Source: Epichloe hybrida
Taxonomy: Eukaryota; Ascomycota; Sordariomycetes; Hypocreales; Clavicipitaceae
Direction: 5' to 3'
Assembly (NCBI GenBank): GCA_019022495.1
Contig: JAFEKR010000014.1
Span: forward strand, 496,001 to 560,000
DNA: 64,000 nt
A program made the position numbers and the translations under genes. The notes beneath the pieces were generated by a model. That model was not told the origin of the DNA, searched no databases, and saw only the letters and a program-made list of their open reading frames with translations. Shown in pieces: positions 22,373 to 35,166 of this stretch (the first letter of the stretch is position 1; each line of letters begins with the position of its first letter).

Positions 22373-23629
22373 CTAGAAACGAATAATATCCTTGTTGTTG
22401 AGAATAAAGTTTACCGAATTACTTCGAAAGTCATCGTTTAGAAGCTCCGTGGTGTCGTCTTTGAACCACATGAGCTTTTTCCCTTGAACCCATTTCGGCC
22501 AGTCAGCAAGCCCCGAGACGCCAATGTTTGGATCTTGATTGTGGAGAAAATTGAAGTAGTAGGTCCGGCCGTCCTTAACAGACTGGCTGGGCTTCTCGTT
22601 GTAGAAGAGCTCCTTGACGTCGGCGATGTGAAACGTGCCGAGAATTGGTGTTCCGTGGTTGTACGAAGCAAGACACGACCAGGTCGGCATGTTAGGCTTG
22701 ACTACGCCTGCGAGAGTGACCAGAAGCCTCCGGGTCAGCGTGAGGACCAGGGGGCGTTGAGAGATTTTTCTGGAAAAGCGCAAAGAATGCGCCCTCGTCT
22801 TTCAGGTCGCCAATGATTGTTGGGACAGCATGGAAGTCGCCCGCTAATGCCTGGTCATCCGGGCTCGCCGTGAGCACTCTGCCGTCTGGTCGAGGCAGAT
22901 AGGACAAAGCCAGTGCATTGTACGACAGAACGGCGGGCTCACTCGCGACGGCATTGTAGGACCTGGTGAATGGGAGCCGACGGAGGCATTGGAGAGTGTT
23001 TTCCGAACCTCGACACCCTACACGCAGCACCACCCTGTTATACACTGCCTGAGCCTTTGGGCAGTCGACTGGGTCGGCTGGTACGATGTTGCCCCAGTTC
23101 ATGATGGCTCCGCGGAACAGGCTCTTGCCCTTGTAGGTTGCGTTGCCCTTGAAGAGAAGCATCTGGTCCATGACGGAGATGCTCCCGGCGAATTCGCCCC
23201 AGATGGTCACCTTATCAGGTCCCCTCTAAAGGCGGCGATATTGTCAGCAACCCACTGCAGGCCGAGTCGTTGATCGAACAGGCCCAGGTTCACGGCACCA
23301 TCCTGGAGAACTTCTCTTCCTGGAAGAAAGCCGAAGCCGTTGAGACGACAATTGACTGCCACGAAGACAAATGGCTGGTTCTGAGGCAGGGCCGTCGCGT
23401 AAAGATTGGCTGCGTTGTACAGATGGCTTCCTCCAAACGTGAAGGCGCCGCCGAAAATCCAGAAGAGAACGGGCAGCTTGTCTCCAGCCCTGGTGCCCTA
23501 TGGTCTCTCCACGTTCAGCGTGAGGCAATCTTCCTTTCCGGCAGGCTTCTCCAGTGATTTCCCATACATTTGAGGACATTCGGCCGGCCGCCCGGTGCCG
23601 TCGAGCTTCTCGAGCGTACCGGAGAATTT
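22373..23629 (-). pseudogene. Type B carboxylesterase/lipase, inactivated
   Basis: Several frames together give a secreted type B carboxylesterase (alpha/beta hydrolase, Geotrichum-lipase-like). In order: [44 protein letters not shown] (oxyanion hole), [10 protein letters not shown], then TIWGEFAGSISVMDQ, AIMNWGN, PTIIGDLKDEGAFFALF and MPTWSCLASYNHGTPILGTFH, and finally YYFNFLHNQDPN to a stop at 22373. Lesions: the nucleophile elbow GESAG is GEFAG, a C-to-T change removing the catalytic Ser; an in-frame TAG after ..NVERP; a one-base loss near 23217-23224; and a missing block of tens of residues plus a frame change near 22700-22760. An acceptor CCCTAG ends at 23630. Upstream exons are absent, cut off by the LTR element starting at 23679. 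Confidence 0.85.
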
Positions 23630-23678
23630 CTAGGGAGGTATTAGCCGCGGATCCCCGACCGGGGGCTTCGCGTATCTC

Positions 23679-23909
23679 TGTCAAGGTAGGGGTGAAAAAG
23701 GATGATAGAAAGCGTTCGATTTGGTCAATCAGAGGTGCAGACAGCACCTGACTTTTGTACCTAAAAGGTACATAGTGTGCTATAGTAATAACTAGTCTAA
23801 GGAGGTACTTCTAATATATTATATTGACTAATATCTAACCTTATATTTTATCCCTATTAATACGCGCTACCCTTATATAACCTATGCTTTAAAGGAGCTT
23901 TTCTTAACA
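23679..23909 (-). repeat. LTR of copia element 1 (left)
   Basis: 231 bp, matching 28600-28830. Its outer 105 bp or so keep CpA-containing triplets, while the inner part is C-to-T/G-to-A mutated relative to the partner. Confidence 0.85.
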
Positions 23910-26900
23910 CACCCCCCTTAGCTAAGATATTTATTAAAGCTAAAGATTATAAGCATAGGAAAAGATTATAATGATTTTCTAGTATTATAATTAAGCGGGA
24001 ATTTCCTATAAGCTAATCTAGTAATAGAATTCCTTATGTATTTGCCCTAATAAAGGCTTTATAAAGCTATTAGTAAGTATCTTAGAGGTCTTTAACTAAT
24101 TTACCTTAATATTACCTAAGGTATATTGCTCTTAAATTTATATTTAATTTATATTAAGATACTTTAGACTAGTTTAAAGCCTTCCTTCCTTATATTCTAT
24201 AATACAAATTATCTACTTATTATTACACTAGATAATTAATAAAGGAGGGACTTATATGCTAATATTATAAAGTAGTTTACCTAGAGATATACGCTCTTTT
24301 ACTCTGTAATTTAATGTAAAGAGCTTTGCTTTTATGCTTAAGGTTATTATATAATACTACCTCCTAGACTTCTAATTAATTATAGCTTTATATATAATAA
24401 AGACATAGCCTTATATTAATTTCTAAGTATTAGGGTTATTACTAAGAGAGGCATTAGTGCTAGAGAAAAGCGTATTAAAGCTATTTGCTCCTAAGTATTA
24501 AATACATAGCTTCCTTGTGTTCTAAGCGTATATTAAAGCAGCCTTTATAAGCTTAATATGCTTTATTAAAGGGTTTATTATAAAGGAGGCTAGCTTTAAA
24601 GCTATAAAGGCTATATTAGGTCTTCTAATAATGTAAAGATAAACTAAAGAGCTAATAACTACTCTATAGTAATTAATCTCTTTATTAGTAGCCTTGCTGT
24701 TATTTAGGATAATTATAGCTATTATTAAAGGTGTTATAATTAAGCTCTTTAAATTATTATTAATAATATTAGGGATAAACTTCTAAGCTATCTTTTAAAT
24801 ATACAATTCCTATGATAACTATATCTCTTTAGTATTATGATTCCTAATGATTTTAATGCCTAGGAACCACTTTAAATTGCCTTAGTCTTTAATATCTAGA
24901 CTGTTTATTAACTGCTTATATAGCTCTTTAAATTCTGCTTTAAATCTATTTAGAAATAGCACTATAATATTATCTACATAGAAAAACAGGATAAATCTGC
25001 CTTTTATAAAGATATATAGGTCTTCCTTCCCTTAGATAAAGCTAAGATTTAATAGGAATTACATTAGGTGTAGAAACCATTATTAGGGAGCTTCCTATAG
25101 CCTATATAATGCTCTAGTTATCTTCTAGAGATAACCTTATATATTTATACTCTCTAGTGGCTTATAGAAAATAGGTTCTTTAAGTTTTATATATAGGAAG
25201 GCATTCTAAATGTTATATTAACGTGTGTTAAGATTATTAGCATAGCAAATAGCTAGTAGCATGTGTAAAGATTATAAAGTAAGCGTAGTAGTGTAGTTAT
25301 TAAGGTTATCCTTTAGTTATTAGTTACCTTAGACTACTATTTAAGCCTTAAACTCTATAATAATACCTTTTTTATTAGTTTTATACTTAAAAACCTATCT
25401 AAGGTTAATAATTTCCTTAAGATTAAATAATTTATCTAGTATATCCTCCTAGTAGTTTAAGGATTAAAGCTTTAAAAGCTCCTTTATAATCACTTCCTTC
25501 TAGTGGTTATAATACGCTAAGGCTATTGCCTAATAATAATGCGTAGGTTTTAGAGGTATATCTTTAATACGTAAACTATGTTAAGTTCCTTAGAATACTA
25601 TTAAGAAAGTATTAGAAAACTATGCTTACCTAGTTTTTCTTATTTCCTTTCTTTAATATTTCCTAGTAATAATATTATTTATATTAATGCTATTATTATA
25701 AGGACTATAATTCTCTATAGCCTTACTGCCTTTTATAGTAAATTCGCTAGTCTCTATAGTAGTTACTATGTAATTAGCTATTACCTTGCTTATAAATTTA
25801 TTAATCTTATAAAATAGCGTATTATTACCTTATGCCTAAAGCTCTAAGTTCTCTATAGTAACTAGCGCCTTCTAAGAGAAGTTAGGAGGGGTTAAAAGTA
25901 CACTAGAAAGGTTCTCTTTATTCCCTATTATATAAGGAGGTGTTTTTACTTTAAACTGCTTATTTTCCTAGCCTATAGCTAATAGTAAAGAGGTAGGATT
26001 ATTCTCTTTAAGCTTTATTCTAATAAGATCTTAACTAATCTCCTTATTAAGGTCTTTAGCTTTAAGCTCTTTAAGTAACTTAATTATTAATATCTTCTCC
26101 TATTAAGCTAATTCTAGCTTTTCTTCTAGCTTAAAGAAGGAGTTCTTATTAAACTAAACACACACTAATATAATAACCTTATAATTATAAAGTAAAGGCA
26201 CCTAAATAATATATTATAACTTGCCTCTATAACTAATAAGGTATTTAATATAAGCTTTTTACTTTAACTATAGTATTATATAGTGTAATTTAATATGCTC
26301 TAGAGCCTTTATTATTATTAGAAAAGCCTTATATCTATAAGCTTATAGATATGTAATTAAAGGCTTTTAAACCTCTAATATTTGTAAATAGAGCCTTTTT
26401 AATGTTACTATATAAAAAGCGTAGTTAAACCCTAAATTATATGCGTAGGAACGCTATTATTATATAGAAGCTATTGCGAATTCTGTCTTTAGTCTTAAAT
26501 AAATAGAAGAAACGTATTAAGGTTATAAGGTATATAAAAACACACTAATACTAATTACTATTCTAGCAAGGAGAGTTATAATACTCTAGATTAACTAAAA
26601 GGCTATATCTAGGTCCCTAAGGAAGCCCTTCTAGTGTAACCTATAATCTCTAGCGTTTAGCTTTACCTATAGCATAGATCTTACACTTTATAAGCTTAGG
26701 TCCTATTAATTTAACGCTAAGGGTAGTGTTTATAATCTCTATAAATGCCTTCTTACCTAGATAACCACATTATTAATGCTAAAGCTCCGCATCTTCTTTT
26801 ATAGGTAGCCTTAGTGCTTTACTAGTTATAGCGTAAGCCTCTTTTAGGTTATCTAAGAGTATAGATAATATATAAAGCTTATTAATATTATAAAGCTTAG

Positions 26901-28599
26901 TAATAGAATACTTTCCTTAGAATAGGAAGCTTTTCTTCTAGTTCTAATAGATCCCTGCCTTTATTAGAATTATTGCTAATACTAGGTTTATGTGAAATTC
27001 TAGAATTAGCAGAGCACTTTGCACTATAATCCTTCTTAGTCTTTATAATACTAGATCTGTAATAGATATATAGACTAGTCCTTATCCTAAGAATATATAG
27101 ATTATGCCTTTAGCTTTAACCTCTGTTACAATAGTTCTGTTAAACTTAGACTGTTTAAACTAATAAATATTATTAAAAATATAAACATTAGCTCTAGAAT
27201 TATAGATAACTATGTTCTAATTCCCTTTAGAGCTATCTATAGCGTTTAAAGTTAAATATATAACTTCCCTTAAAGGTTAAGAGCTTTACAAGCATATAAA
27301 TAATAATATATTTATAGTCTTCTCTCCTAGAGTTACCGTAAGTAAGTTATTTATTAGGTTCTATAAGGGGATAATAATATTGCTGCTTTTCTCCCTCTTC
27401 TCTAGCTTCTAACTTATAGCTTTTAATCTCTCTTATAGGTTCTCCTTTAGATATCTCTTAATATTATCCTTAGAGTTTTTCCTAACTTCCTAATCCTTAG
27501 GAGTAGCCTCTAGCTTATAAAGAGCTTTAAATGAATTATAGGATTCCTACCACTTTAATATATTACGAACGTTATAACTAGAGTATCTAGGGCACTTCCT
27601 TTACTCTAATTTATTCTAACTATTTAATCTATTAGTAGTGATAGCGTTATTAGCTAATTTTATTATTATTAAGCTCTAAGGAGCTTTATAGTCTTTTTTA
27701 AACTTACTAACTGCCTTAAGGAAGCTATTATTCTCTCCTTTATTAAGTAAGTTATTCTATTTCTTCTAGAATACCTTAAATTTACTTTAAAGAGGGATAA
27801 TAAACTTATATAGCATTATCTCCTTAGTCTATTAAGTCTTAAGATCTAGATAATTCCTCTATAGTACCTCTATTATTATAGCTTACTTATACTAATTATA
27901 AGTACCTTTGACTTATAAGTGATTATTAAGGCGATTCTTTATAAGGATAAGTATTTTCTTAGTATTTAGCTTATATTAATTATAAAGAAGCTTTAGTATC
28001 CTATAAGCATAATATTAAACTAACTCCTTTTCCTTTACTTTAGTGTTAAAGTTAAGAGAGTCTTATATGTTCTTTAAAAGGGTCTTATAAATATATTCCC
28101 TAATCTTTAGCATTTGCTTTAATAGGTTTATATACTTTATAAGGTTAAATTAAAGCTCTTTATATTTAAAGTTAAATTAGTCCTTTATATCTTTATAAGT
28201 AATCTTCTAATCTTTAAGAGCATTAGGGTTATCTAGCGTAATCTCTAGTCACAGACCCCTCTAGGGGTATATAAGTATTATAGGTTCTTTAAGTAATTTA
28301 ACCTTATTAGGATTAATATACTCCTAAATACTATATAATTTCGCGTAGTTCTTAACCTAGGCAAACCACTTAATCTAATCTTTCTTTAATAATAACACTA
28401 TATTTAGAGTTTCTTTAGACATTATAAAGGGGAATGTATTAGTTAACTAAAGCGTAGGATAAGGGTTTTAACTAATTAATATAATAAAGGGGCGATTATC
28501 TTGTGATATAAGCAAGTGTTAATTAATAATATTTAACGGAGCTTATATCTTTAATAATAATTAATAAAAATAGTAATTAAAGCCTCCTAGGCTTATAAC

Positions 28600-28830
28600 T
28601 GTTAAGGTAAGGGTGAAAAAGGATAATAGAAAGCGTTTAATTTGGTTAATTAGAGGTGTAGATAGCACCTAACTTTTATACCTAAAAGGTATATAGTGCG
28701 CTATAGTAATAACTAGTCTAAGGAGGTACTTCTAATACATTGTATTTACTAATGTCTAACCTCGCGTTTTATCCCTGTCAATGCGCGCTGCCCTCATACA
28801 ACCTATGCTTTAAGGGAGCTCTCCCTAACA
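28600..28830 (-). repeat. LTR of copia element 1 (right)
   Basis: 231 bp, partner of 23679-23909. Here the inner (left) part is mutated and the outer (right) part, ending CTCCCTAACA, is well preserved. Confidence 0.85.
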
Positions 28831-28835
28831 ATCTC

Positions 28836-28921
28836 CTTAACTATTGTCCACCTTGTGGGACTATGGGACTGTAGGGCCCCACAGACCCCCTACCACAAGG
28901 TCAGTGACTGCGTAGGTACGT
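28836..28921. other. Unique spacer between two copia insertions
   Basis: Non-mutated, GC-balanced host DNA between the two elements. CCTTGTGGG near its left side and CCACAAGG near its right side form an inverted pair. It continues, once element 2 and its duplication are removed, at 34844. Confidence 0.6.
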
Positions 28922-28926
28922 GTTAC

Positions 28927-29191
28927 TGTTGAGGATATTCACAGCCTCACATCGTAGCCTCAGATATCAGGCATACTCTTATTATCCCCTCTTCGTTTAA
29001 CAATGCAGCTTCCCGCATCGCGTTTAATATTGCGGTTTATCGCAGGCTTTATTTAAAGACCTAGATTTATTACTTATAGATTTAAAGCTTATAAGCTTCC
29101 CTTTTCTCTTCTAGATTATAAATTCCTAGATAGTAATTTTACATTATCTTCTCTTTTGCTCTCTCTTTGCCTCTATTTACATCACTCTATA
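28927..29191 (+). repeat. 5' LTR of copia element 2
   Basis: 265 bp, beginning TGTTGAGG and ending CTCTATA (CTCTACA in the partner). The left part is preserved and the right part RIP-altered. Confidence 0.85.
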
Positions 29192-32100
29192 GGTTATAAG
29201 CCTAGCGCTTATAATTACGCCCTTACCTTTCTTTTTATTTTTCCCTTTTATCTAACTATTATAGTCTTATATATAATTATATATCTTTTCCTAATATCTT
29301 ATTAAAGTAAATTACTTAACTTATAGGGTAGCATAAAGATTTCTCTTCTTTACCTAAGAACTAATAACACTATATAAATTAAGATTAGATTAATTATAAT
29401 TTAGCTTCCTTTTATATATATAAAGCTATAAAAATTTTACATAACTAGGAATTAAATATATAACCTTTATGTGTTATTTTCCTAATTTATAAGCATAATA
29501 ATTTTTCTCTAAGCTATAAACTTATATATTACTTAACACTATATAATCTTTTATAATATATATAAAAAGTTAATCCCTTCTAGGCAAATCTTAGTAAATA
29601 GTAAGCTAGGATAAGATATTCCTTATAAAATTACCTTAAGTACCTAAAACTAATAATCTAGATTTATTACTATCTAGGGTAAAGTAATATATAGTAAAGT
29701 AAGTAAAGTAAGTATAGTAAATTCTAGGTAAAGCATTACTCTCTAACTAAGCTAAGGTAAAATATTTTAGGGTATTTAAAAATGCCTTTTAGGCTACTTA
29801 TATTCTTAACTTTATATCTCTATGCGTTAGTAGCTATATAGTAATTTAATCCTTAGAGAGCTACTGCTATAACTTCTATTAGACTAAATTAATAATAATT
29901 AGTATTAAATACATATAGTAATAGGAGTATATAAATTCTAATATATAACCTTACCTTTCCTTTCCTATAGTATAGCTAATATAAGCACTTCTAGTACTAT
30001 TCTAGCTACCTAAACTAATCTAACTAAACTTAATAATATTACTAAGGTATAGTATATAAGGACTGTAGTTATTACTTCTCTTAAAGGGGCTAAGAACTTT
30101 AAGGAATAGGAGATCTTAATCTAAATATAAGTTTATATTATATAGCTTACACTATATTTAACTAAAGTAACTCTATAGTCTTAAGAGACTAATAAGTATT
30201 ATACTATTCTCTCTTTTATTATATAGTAAAGCCTCTCTTTATAAGTCTAAAAGAATTTAATATATATAGGATAGACTAATATAATGCTAGTTACTAATAT
30301 AATGTAATTAATTAAAAGTAATTATAGCTTTAAGGCTAATTTGGCTATTATTAAGCTACTATAATAGTTCTCTTAATTAAAGAGGGCTAATTTCTCTATA
30401 ATAAGAGCTTAGCTAGACTACCACTAGAACCTTTAAGACTAGATCTATAAGATTAAAAAGATCCCTAATATTATTTAGGTATTATAAACAATTAAAGCTA
30501 TTAAGGGTTTAATGCCTAACATTCATAACGCTTAGAAGATTAAGGGATTCTCTAAATTAGAGCTTACAAAAGAAGGTATGCTTACCTATTTAACGTACAA
30601 AGCTAATAAGCCTTAGAAGGACTAAAAGGTAAACTTTAACACTTAATAGAAGAACAATAAAGATAATACTAATACTAATGCAAAAGGTAAAGGCAAAGGT
30701 CCGTCAAAGAAGAACAAGACCTTAGAGACTATTAAGCTAGATTGCGGTTGTTTAATTGCTCTAGGACAACCTATTTATTCAAAGGATAATTACTAGAAGC
30801 TTCATCTGGAAAAGAAGCCTAACTTAATAAAGAAGAAAGGCAATATAACTGCAACCACTACTACAACTACCTCTCCTAACATTATTACTATAGGAAGCAA
30901 TCTCTCTCTTATAGTAATTAACTAGGACTATTCCTTTTAAATAATAGAAAATCACCTTATAAAGGAAGACTATATCCTTAACTCTAGATATAACACTTAC
31001 ATATTTAATATAACTAAATAGTTTACCTATTTAAACACTAATATAGTTACTAGACTAATAATATTAAGTAATAGAGAATAACTTAATATTAAAGGCATTA
31101 GTAATGTTAAACTCCCTATTAGCGAAGGCTACCTAGAACTATCTAATGTATAATAGGCACTAAAGGCTAAAGTTAATATGATTTTACTAGGCCTTCTTAA
31201 GCAAGGAGGTGTTATTATAAATAGATTTAAAGATTAATTAATCTTAAAGTCTATAGGCAATGCTATTGCTTCTTATAACTAGAAGTCTAATGTATTAATA
31301 TTAATTCTTAGGGAGGAGAAACCTTAATTTAATTTCGTGGCCTTATTAAGCAAATCCATTACTAAGAAGGTAAAATTTAGTCTCTTACACAAAAGACTTA
31401 GGCATATAGGGAAAGAACGAATTATGCTAGCCTATAAAGAAGTAGGAATTATAATTAACCTTGCCTTATTAATTAATTTCTAGTATTTAGCTTACCTTTT
31501 ATTAAAGGCCCCTTAAATAATTTATTAAGAAGACTTTAATAATATAACTACCTTCCTTTCTTATATATTCTAGGACTTTATTAAACATAAGCCTAAAGGC
31601 TTTAGAGAGAAGAAGCATATATTACACGTAATTAACGCCTATACACGCTTTTACTAGGTAATCCTAACTATTAATAAAGCTAGTGTAGTTAAAGTAATTT
31701 AAGCTTAGAAGACTACTATTAAGAACATAAGCAGTGGCTTTACTATTAAATGCTTTTATATAGATAATATAACTAAATTCCTTAGAGAAAAGTTTAAACT
31801 CTTTTATTAGAAGGAGGGAATTATTTATTAAACTAGCACTCTATATATTCTAGCCTATTAAGGCCTTATTAAATATACTAGTTAAACCCTTATAGAGATA
31901 GTATAATCCTTAATAATTAAAGCTAAATTACTAGAGCTTCTCTAGCTATATGCTATAAAGCATGTAGCTAAAATTACTAATCTCTTACTTATATATAGGA
32001 ATAAGGATAATTAGTCCCCTTAGTAAGTATTATTTAATATCCTAGGCCTTAAAAACAATACCTTAATATAATACTTACGCACATAGGGATATATTATATA

Positions 32101-34572
32101 TATACGCATTCCTAACGAACGTCGCGTTTAATTATAGAAAATAGCGCTATAAGCTAAGAAGGGTTAACTTATAGGTATAGATAGCCCTAAATATTACCTT
32201 TATAAAGTTTAAATCCTTAAAGATTAGAGAATTATATATGTAAGGGATATACGCTTTAATAAGAACATACCTATGCTTACTAAATTTAAGGCTAATAAGA
32301 CTATTTACATTATAAACCTTATTAACCCTTCTTTCGCTAAAGAAAGCCATTATATTATTAACATTTCACCTATAAAAGAACCTCTTCCCTAGCTTATTAG
32401 TAATATTAAATAGAAGAAGGTCTATTTTATAAATACCCCTTTAGTTTCCTTAGAAATAAATAAGAATTACTACTCTTTTAAGGAGGAAGATAATTCTCTT
32501 ACTAGAACTAAGCCTTTGCTATCTTAGAGCTCTCTTCTAATGCCCTCTAAGAGTCCTCCTTAAAGGGACTTTATAAGCTAATAATAATAAATTATTAAAG
32601 AGAATACTATTTTCCTAAGGCATTAGCCTAGGGCCTTCCTAGATAAAGAAGCTAAAGCTAATAATAATACTATTATTTAATAATAACTTAAACTAGAACC
32701 TAAGCCTCTAAGATAATCTCTTTAATCCAATACATATTAAGATTACCTTAACATTATAACATTAGGCAAGAAGAAAGCCCTTCCTCTAGGATCTTATTAA
32801 TTAAACCTCGCGATTTGTTATTATAATAATAACCTATATAATAACAAAGTGGAGGAAATCACTACCTTATACGCGTTTCTAATGCTTAAAGCAGCTAATA
32901 TAGCTAATATAAAGATTAATATTCTATCTAATTAGTATAAGGCTAAAGCTATAGATAACTATTATAACTTCTAGAGACTTACTAAAAAGAAGAAACTTCT
33001 AAAAATTAATAAAAAAAACTACTAGGACCTAGTCTTTACTTCTAAAGATATAAAGATCTTTAATAGCTAATAGGTTTACACTATAAAGTACCTAATTAAT
33101 CTTAACCTATATCTAAAGGCAAGATAGGTTATAAGAGAAGACTAGAATCTAGAGGTCTTTAGTAATAAGGACCTTTATATAGTAGTAGCGCACTTAGTTT
33201 CTTTATAAGTATTTTATATACTTATTACTACCTTTAACTATAATTAGTAGTAATATAATATTATAAATACCTTCCTTAATGCTAAAGCATAAGGAGATAT
33301 TTACATTAAATAACCTTATAGTTACTTAGATAGTATAACTAGAGTCTATAAGCTTAAAAGAGCTCTCTATAGCTTACCTATTTCTTCTCTTTAGTAGCTA
33401 GATAACATTACTAAGGAACTTAAATAGCAGGGCTTTAAGAGGCTATTAAGCAAACTCTGCATTTTTTAATGTAATAACGTTATACTTCTTTTGTACGTAA
33501 ATAATATAATTATCGCAGGAAAGACCCTTATAATTATTATAAATATTATTAAGGAATTATAGAAACACTATAAATTAAAGCATTTAGGCGATATTAAGCT
33601 ATTCCTTAGCATTAAATTTATCTATAATTATGCTAATTACACTATGCTTCTTTATTAAAAGCTCTATATATAGACTATTATAAAGAAATTTAACATTAAT
33701 AACCTTAATGCTTTAAATATTCCCTAGCTTCTAAAGACTATTATTCTAGCTAATTAAAAAGAGCTTAACACAGTCTATAACCTCTTTAACTAGGCAAAAC
33801 AAATAGGAAGCTTTAACTAGCTTTTAGTATTTACATAACCTAATATCACATTTATAGTTAATTAACTTTATAATGCGAATTCCGCACTAAAGTAAGTACA
33901 TATAGATCTTAAGAAATACCTTTAGCAATACCTTATAGGAGTAGATAATTTAGGAATTATTCTTAGAGGATATAGTTCTTTAGACCTTAAATTAATGCTT
34001 TAAGTAAAGGGATTTAGTAATACCTCTCTTGCTAATAACCTAAATATAAGACGTTTAACCGTAGGGCATGTTATAACCCTTACTAAAGGATATATCCTTT
34101 AGTAGTTAAAGAAATAAACTCTTATAGCCCTTAGCTTTATAGAAGCTAAATTCATTAACCTTACGCTAACTAGCCTCTTAATGCTCTAGGTTACTTAACT
34201 TCTTAATAACTTTAGGATTAAGTAATTATACCTATTACTACTATTTATAGATAGCTAGAACGTAAAAGCTAATATGCTTAATAAGAAGCATAAGGGACAC
34301 ACTTATTACATTAATTTACGCTATAAATAGATTGTATAGAAAGCTTGTTAAGGGGATTTTTGTCTTTAATAGATTAGCACTAAACAAATGATTGCTAATG
34401 GATTTACAAAAGGTCTAAAACGCGTTAAACACAGTGATTTTATATGCTTTCTTTAAATAATAAAGGCTAAGGACTTTATAAAGGGAGATATTTTAGAAGC
34501 TTTATAAATAACCTTAAATTTTCTACTTTTCTTTTCTTCTTTATTACTAGCTAGATATACTACTAGGGGCGG

Positions 34573-34838
34573 TGTTAAGGATATTCATAGCCTTACATCA
34601 TAGCCTTAGATATTAGGCATTACTCTTATTATCCCCTCTTTATTTAATAATATAGCTTCCTGCATCGCGTTTAATATCGCGGTTTATCGCAGGCTTTGTT
34701 TAAAGACCTAGATTTATTACTTATAGATTTAAAGCTTATAAGCTTCCCTTTTCTCTTCTAGATTACGAATTCCTAGATAGCAATTCTACATTATCTTCTC
34801 TTCTGCTCTCTCTTTGCCTCCGTCTGCATCACTCTACA
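34573..34838 (+). repeat. 3' LTR of copia element 2
   Basis: 266 bp, beginning TGTTAAGG and ending CTCTACA. The left part is RIP-altered and the right part preserved, the mirror image of the 5' LTR. Confidence 0.85.
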
Positions 34839-34844
34839 GTTACA

Positions 34845-35041
34845 ATCTCCTTGAGCGTGTTAAAGCTCGTGAAGTCATGCTAACTAAGGTCTATATATAT
34901 CTCTAGTTTACTTTTATTTAATTAGATATATATAGACCCTTAGTTAACGTAACTTCATAAGCTTTAAATAAAAGTCAACCAGAGATATATACAAACTCCT
35001 AGTTAACGTGACTCCACGAGCTTTAACACGCTCAAGGAGAT
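34845..35041. mobile_element. Palindromic MITE-like element
   Basis: About 197 bp with terminal inverted repeats of roughly 44 bp starting ATCTCCTTGAGCGTG at each end. A third, inverted copy of the internal motif (TATATATAGACC..TTAGTTAACGTAACTT..AAGCTTTAA) lies in the middle, so the unit is a nested palindrome. There is no coding capacity. It starts two bases after the target duplication of copia 2. No clear target duplication of its own was seen. Confidence 0.65.
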
Positions 35042-35166
35042 ATGGAATGTATGATATAATGAATGTGGAGGTTGTTGTTAGATTCATCTAGCTAGAGGTC
35101 AGAGCTATCGTCTAATATAGGGGTTCTAAGTCACGTGCTAGCCATATCCGAGGTCTTGTGGCACTT

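Larger units (their letters stand above)
23674..28835 (-). mobile_element. Copia LTR retrotransposon 1, RIP-mutated
   Basis: A complete element at 23679-28830 is flanked by the direct repeat ATCTC (23674-23678 and 28831-28835). The LTRs are 231 bp each and run TG..CA. It is read on the minus strand. A purine tract (TAAGGGGGGTG on that strand) abuts the left LTR at 23910-23920. Next to the right LTR (about 28582-28599) lies GTTATAAGCCTAGG, a RIP-altered initiator-Met half-tRNA primer site. The reverse-transcriptase active site is recognisable at 24969-24980 as YVDN within FYVDNIIVL. Frames throughout are closed by stops, so it cannot move on its own. Domain order and primer site fit Ty1/copia. 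Confidence 0.85.
28922..34843 (+). mobile_element. Copia LTR retrotransposon 2, RIP-mutated
   Basis: The element at 28927-34838 is flanked by GTTAC (28922-28926 and 34839-34843). After the left LTR comes GGTTATAAGCCTAGCGCT, a RIP-altered initiator-Met half-tRNA primer site. Before the right LTR stands the purine tract AGGGGCGG. Plus-strand remnants follow copia order. There is a gag-like region at about 30.0-30.7 kb and a Cys/His-rich segment (CGCLIALG..WKLH) near 30.74-30.81 kb. Integrase lies at about 31.5-32.4 kb (KKHILHVINAYTRFY). Reverse transcriptase has YVNN at 33494-33505, where GAT codons became AAT. RNase H ends with ANGFTKGLKRVKH near 34.40-34.43 kb. Numerous stops make it inactive. 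Confidence 0.88.
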
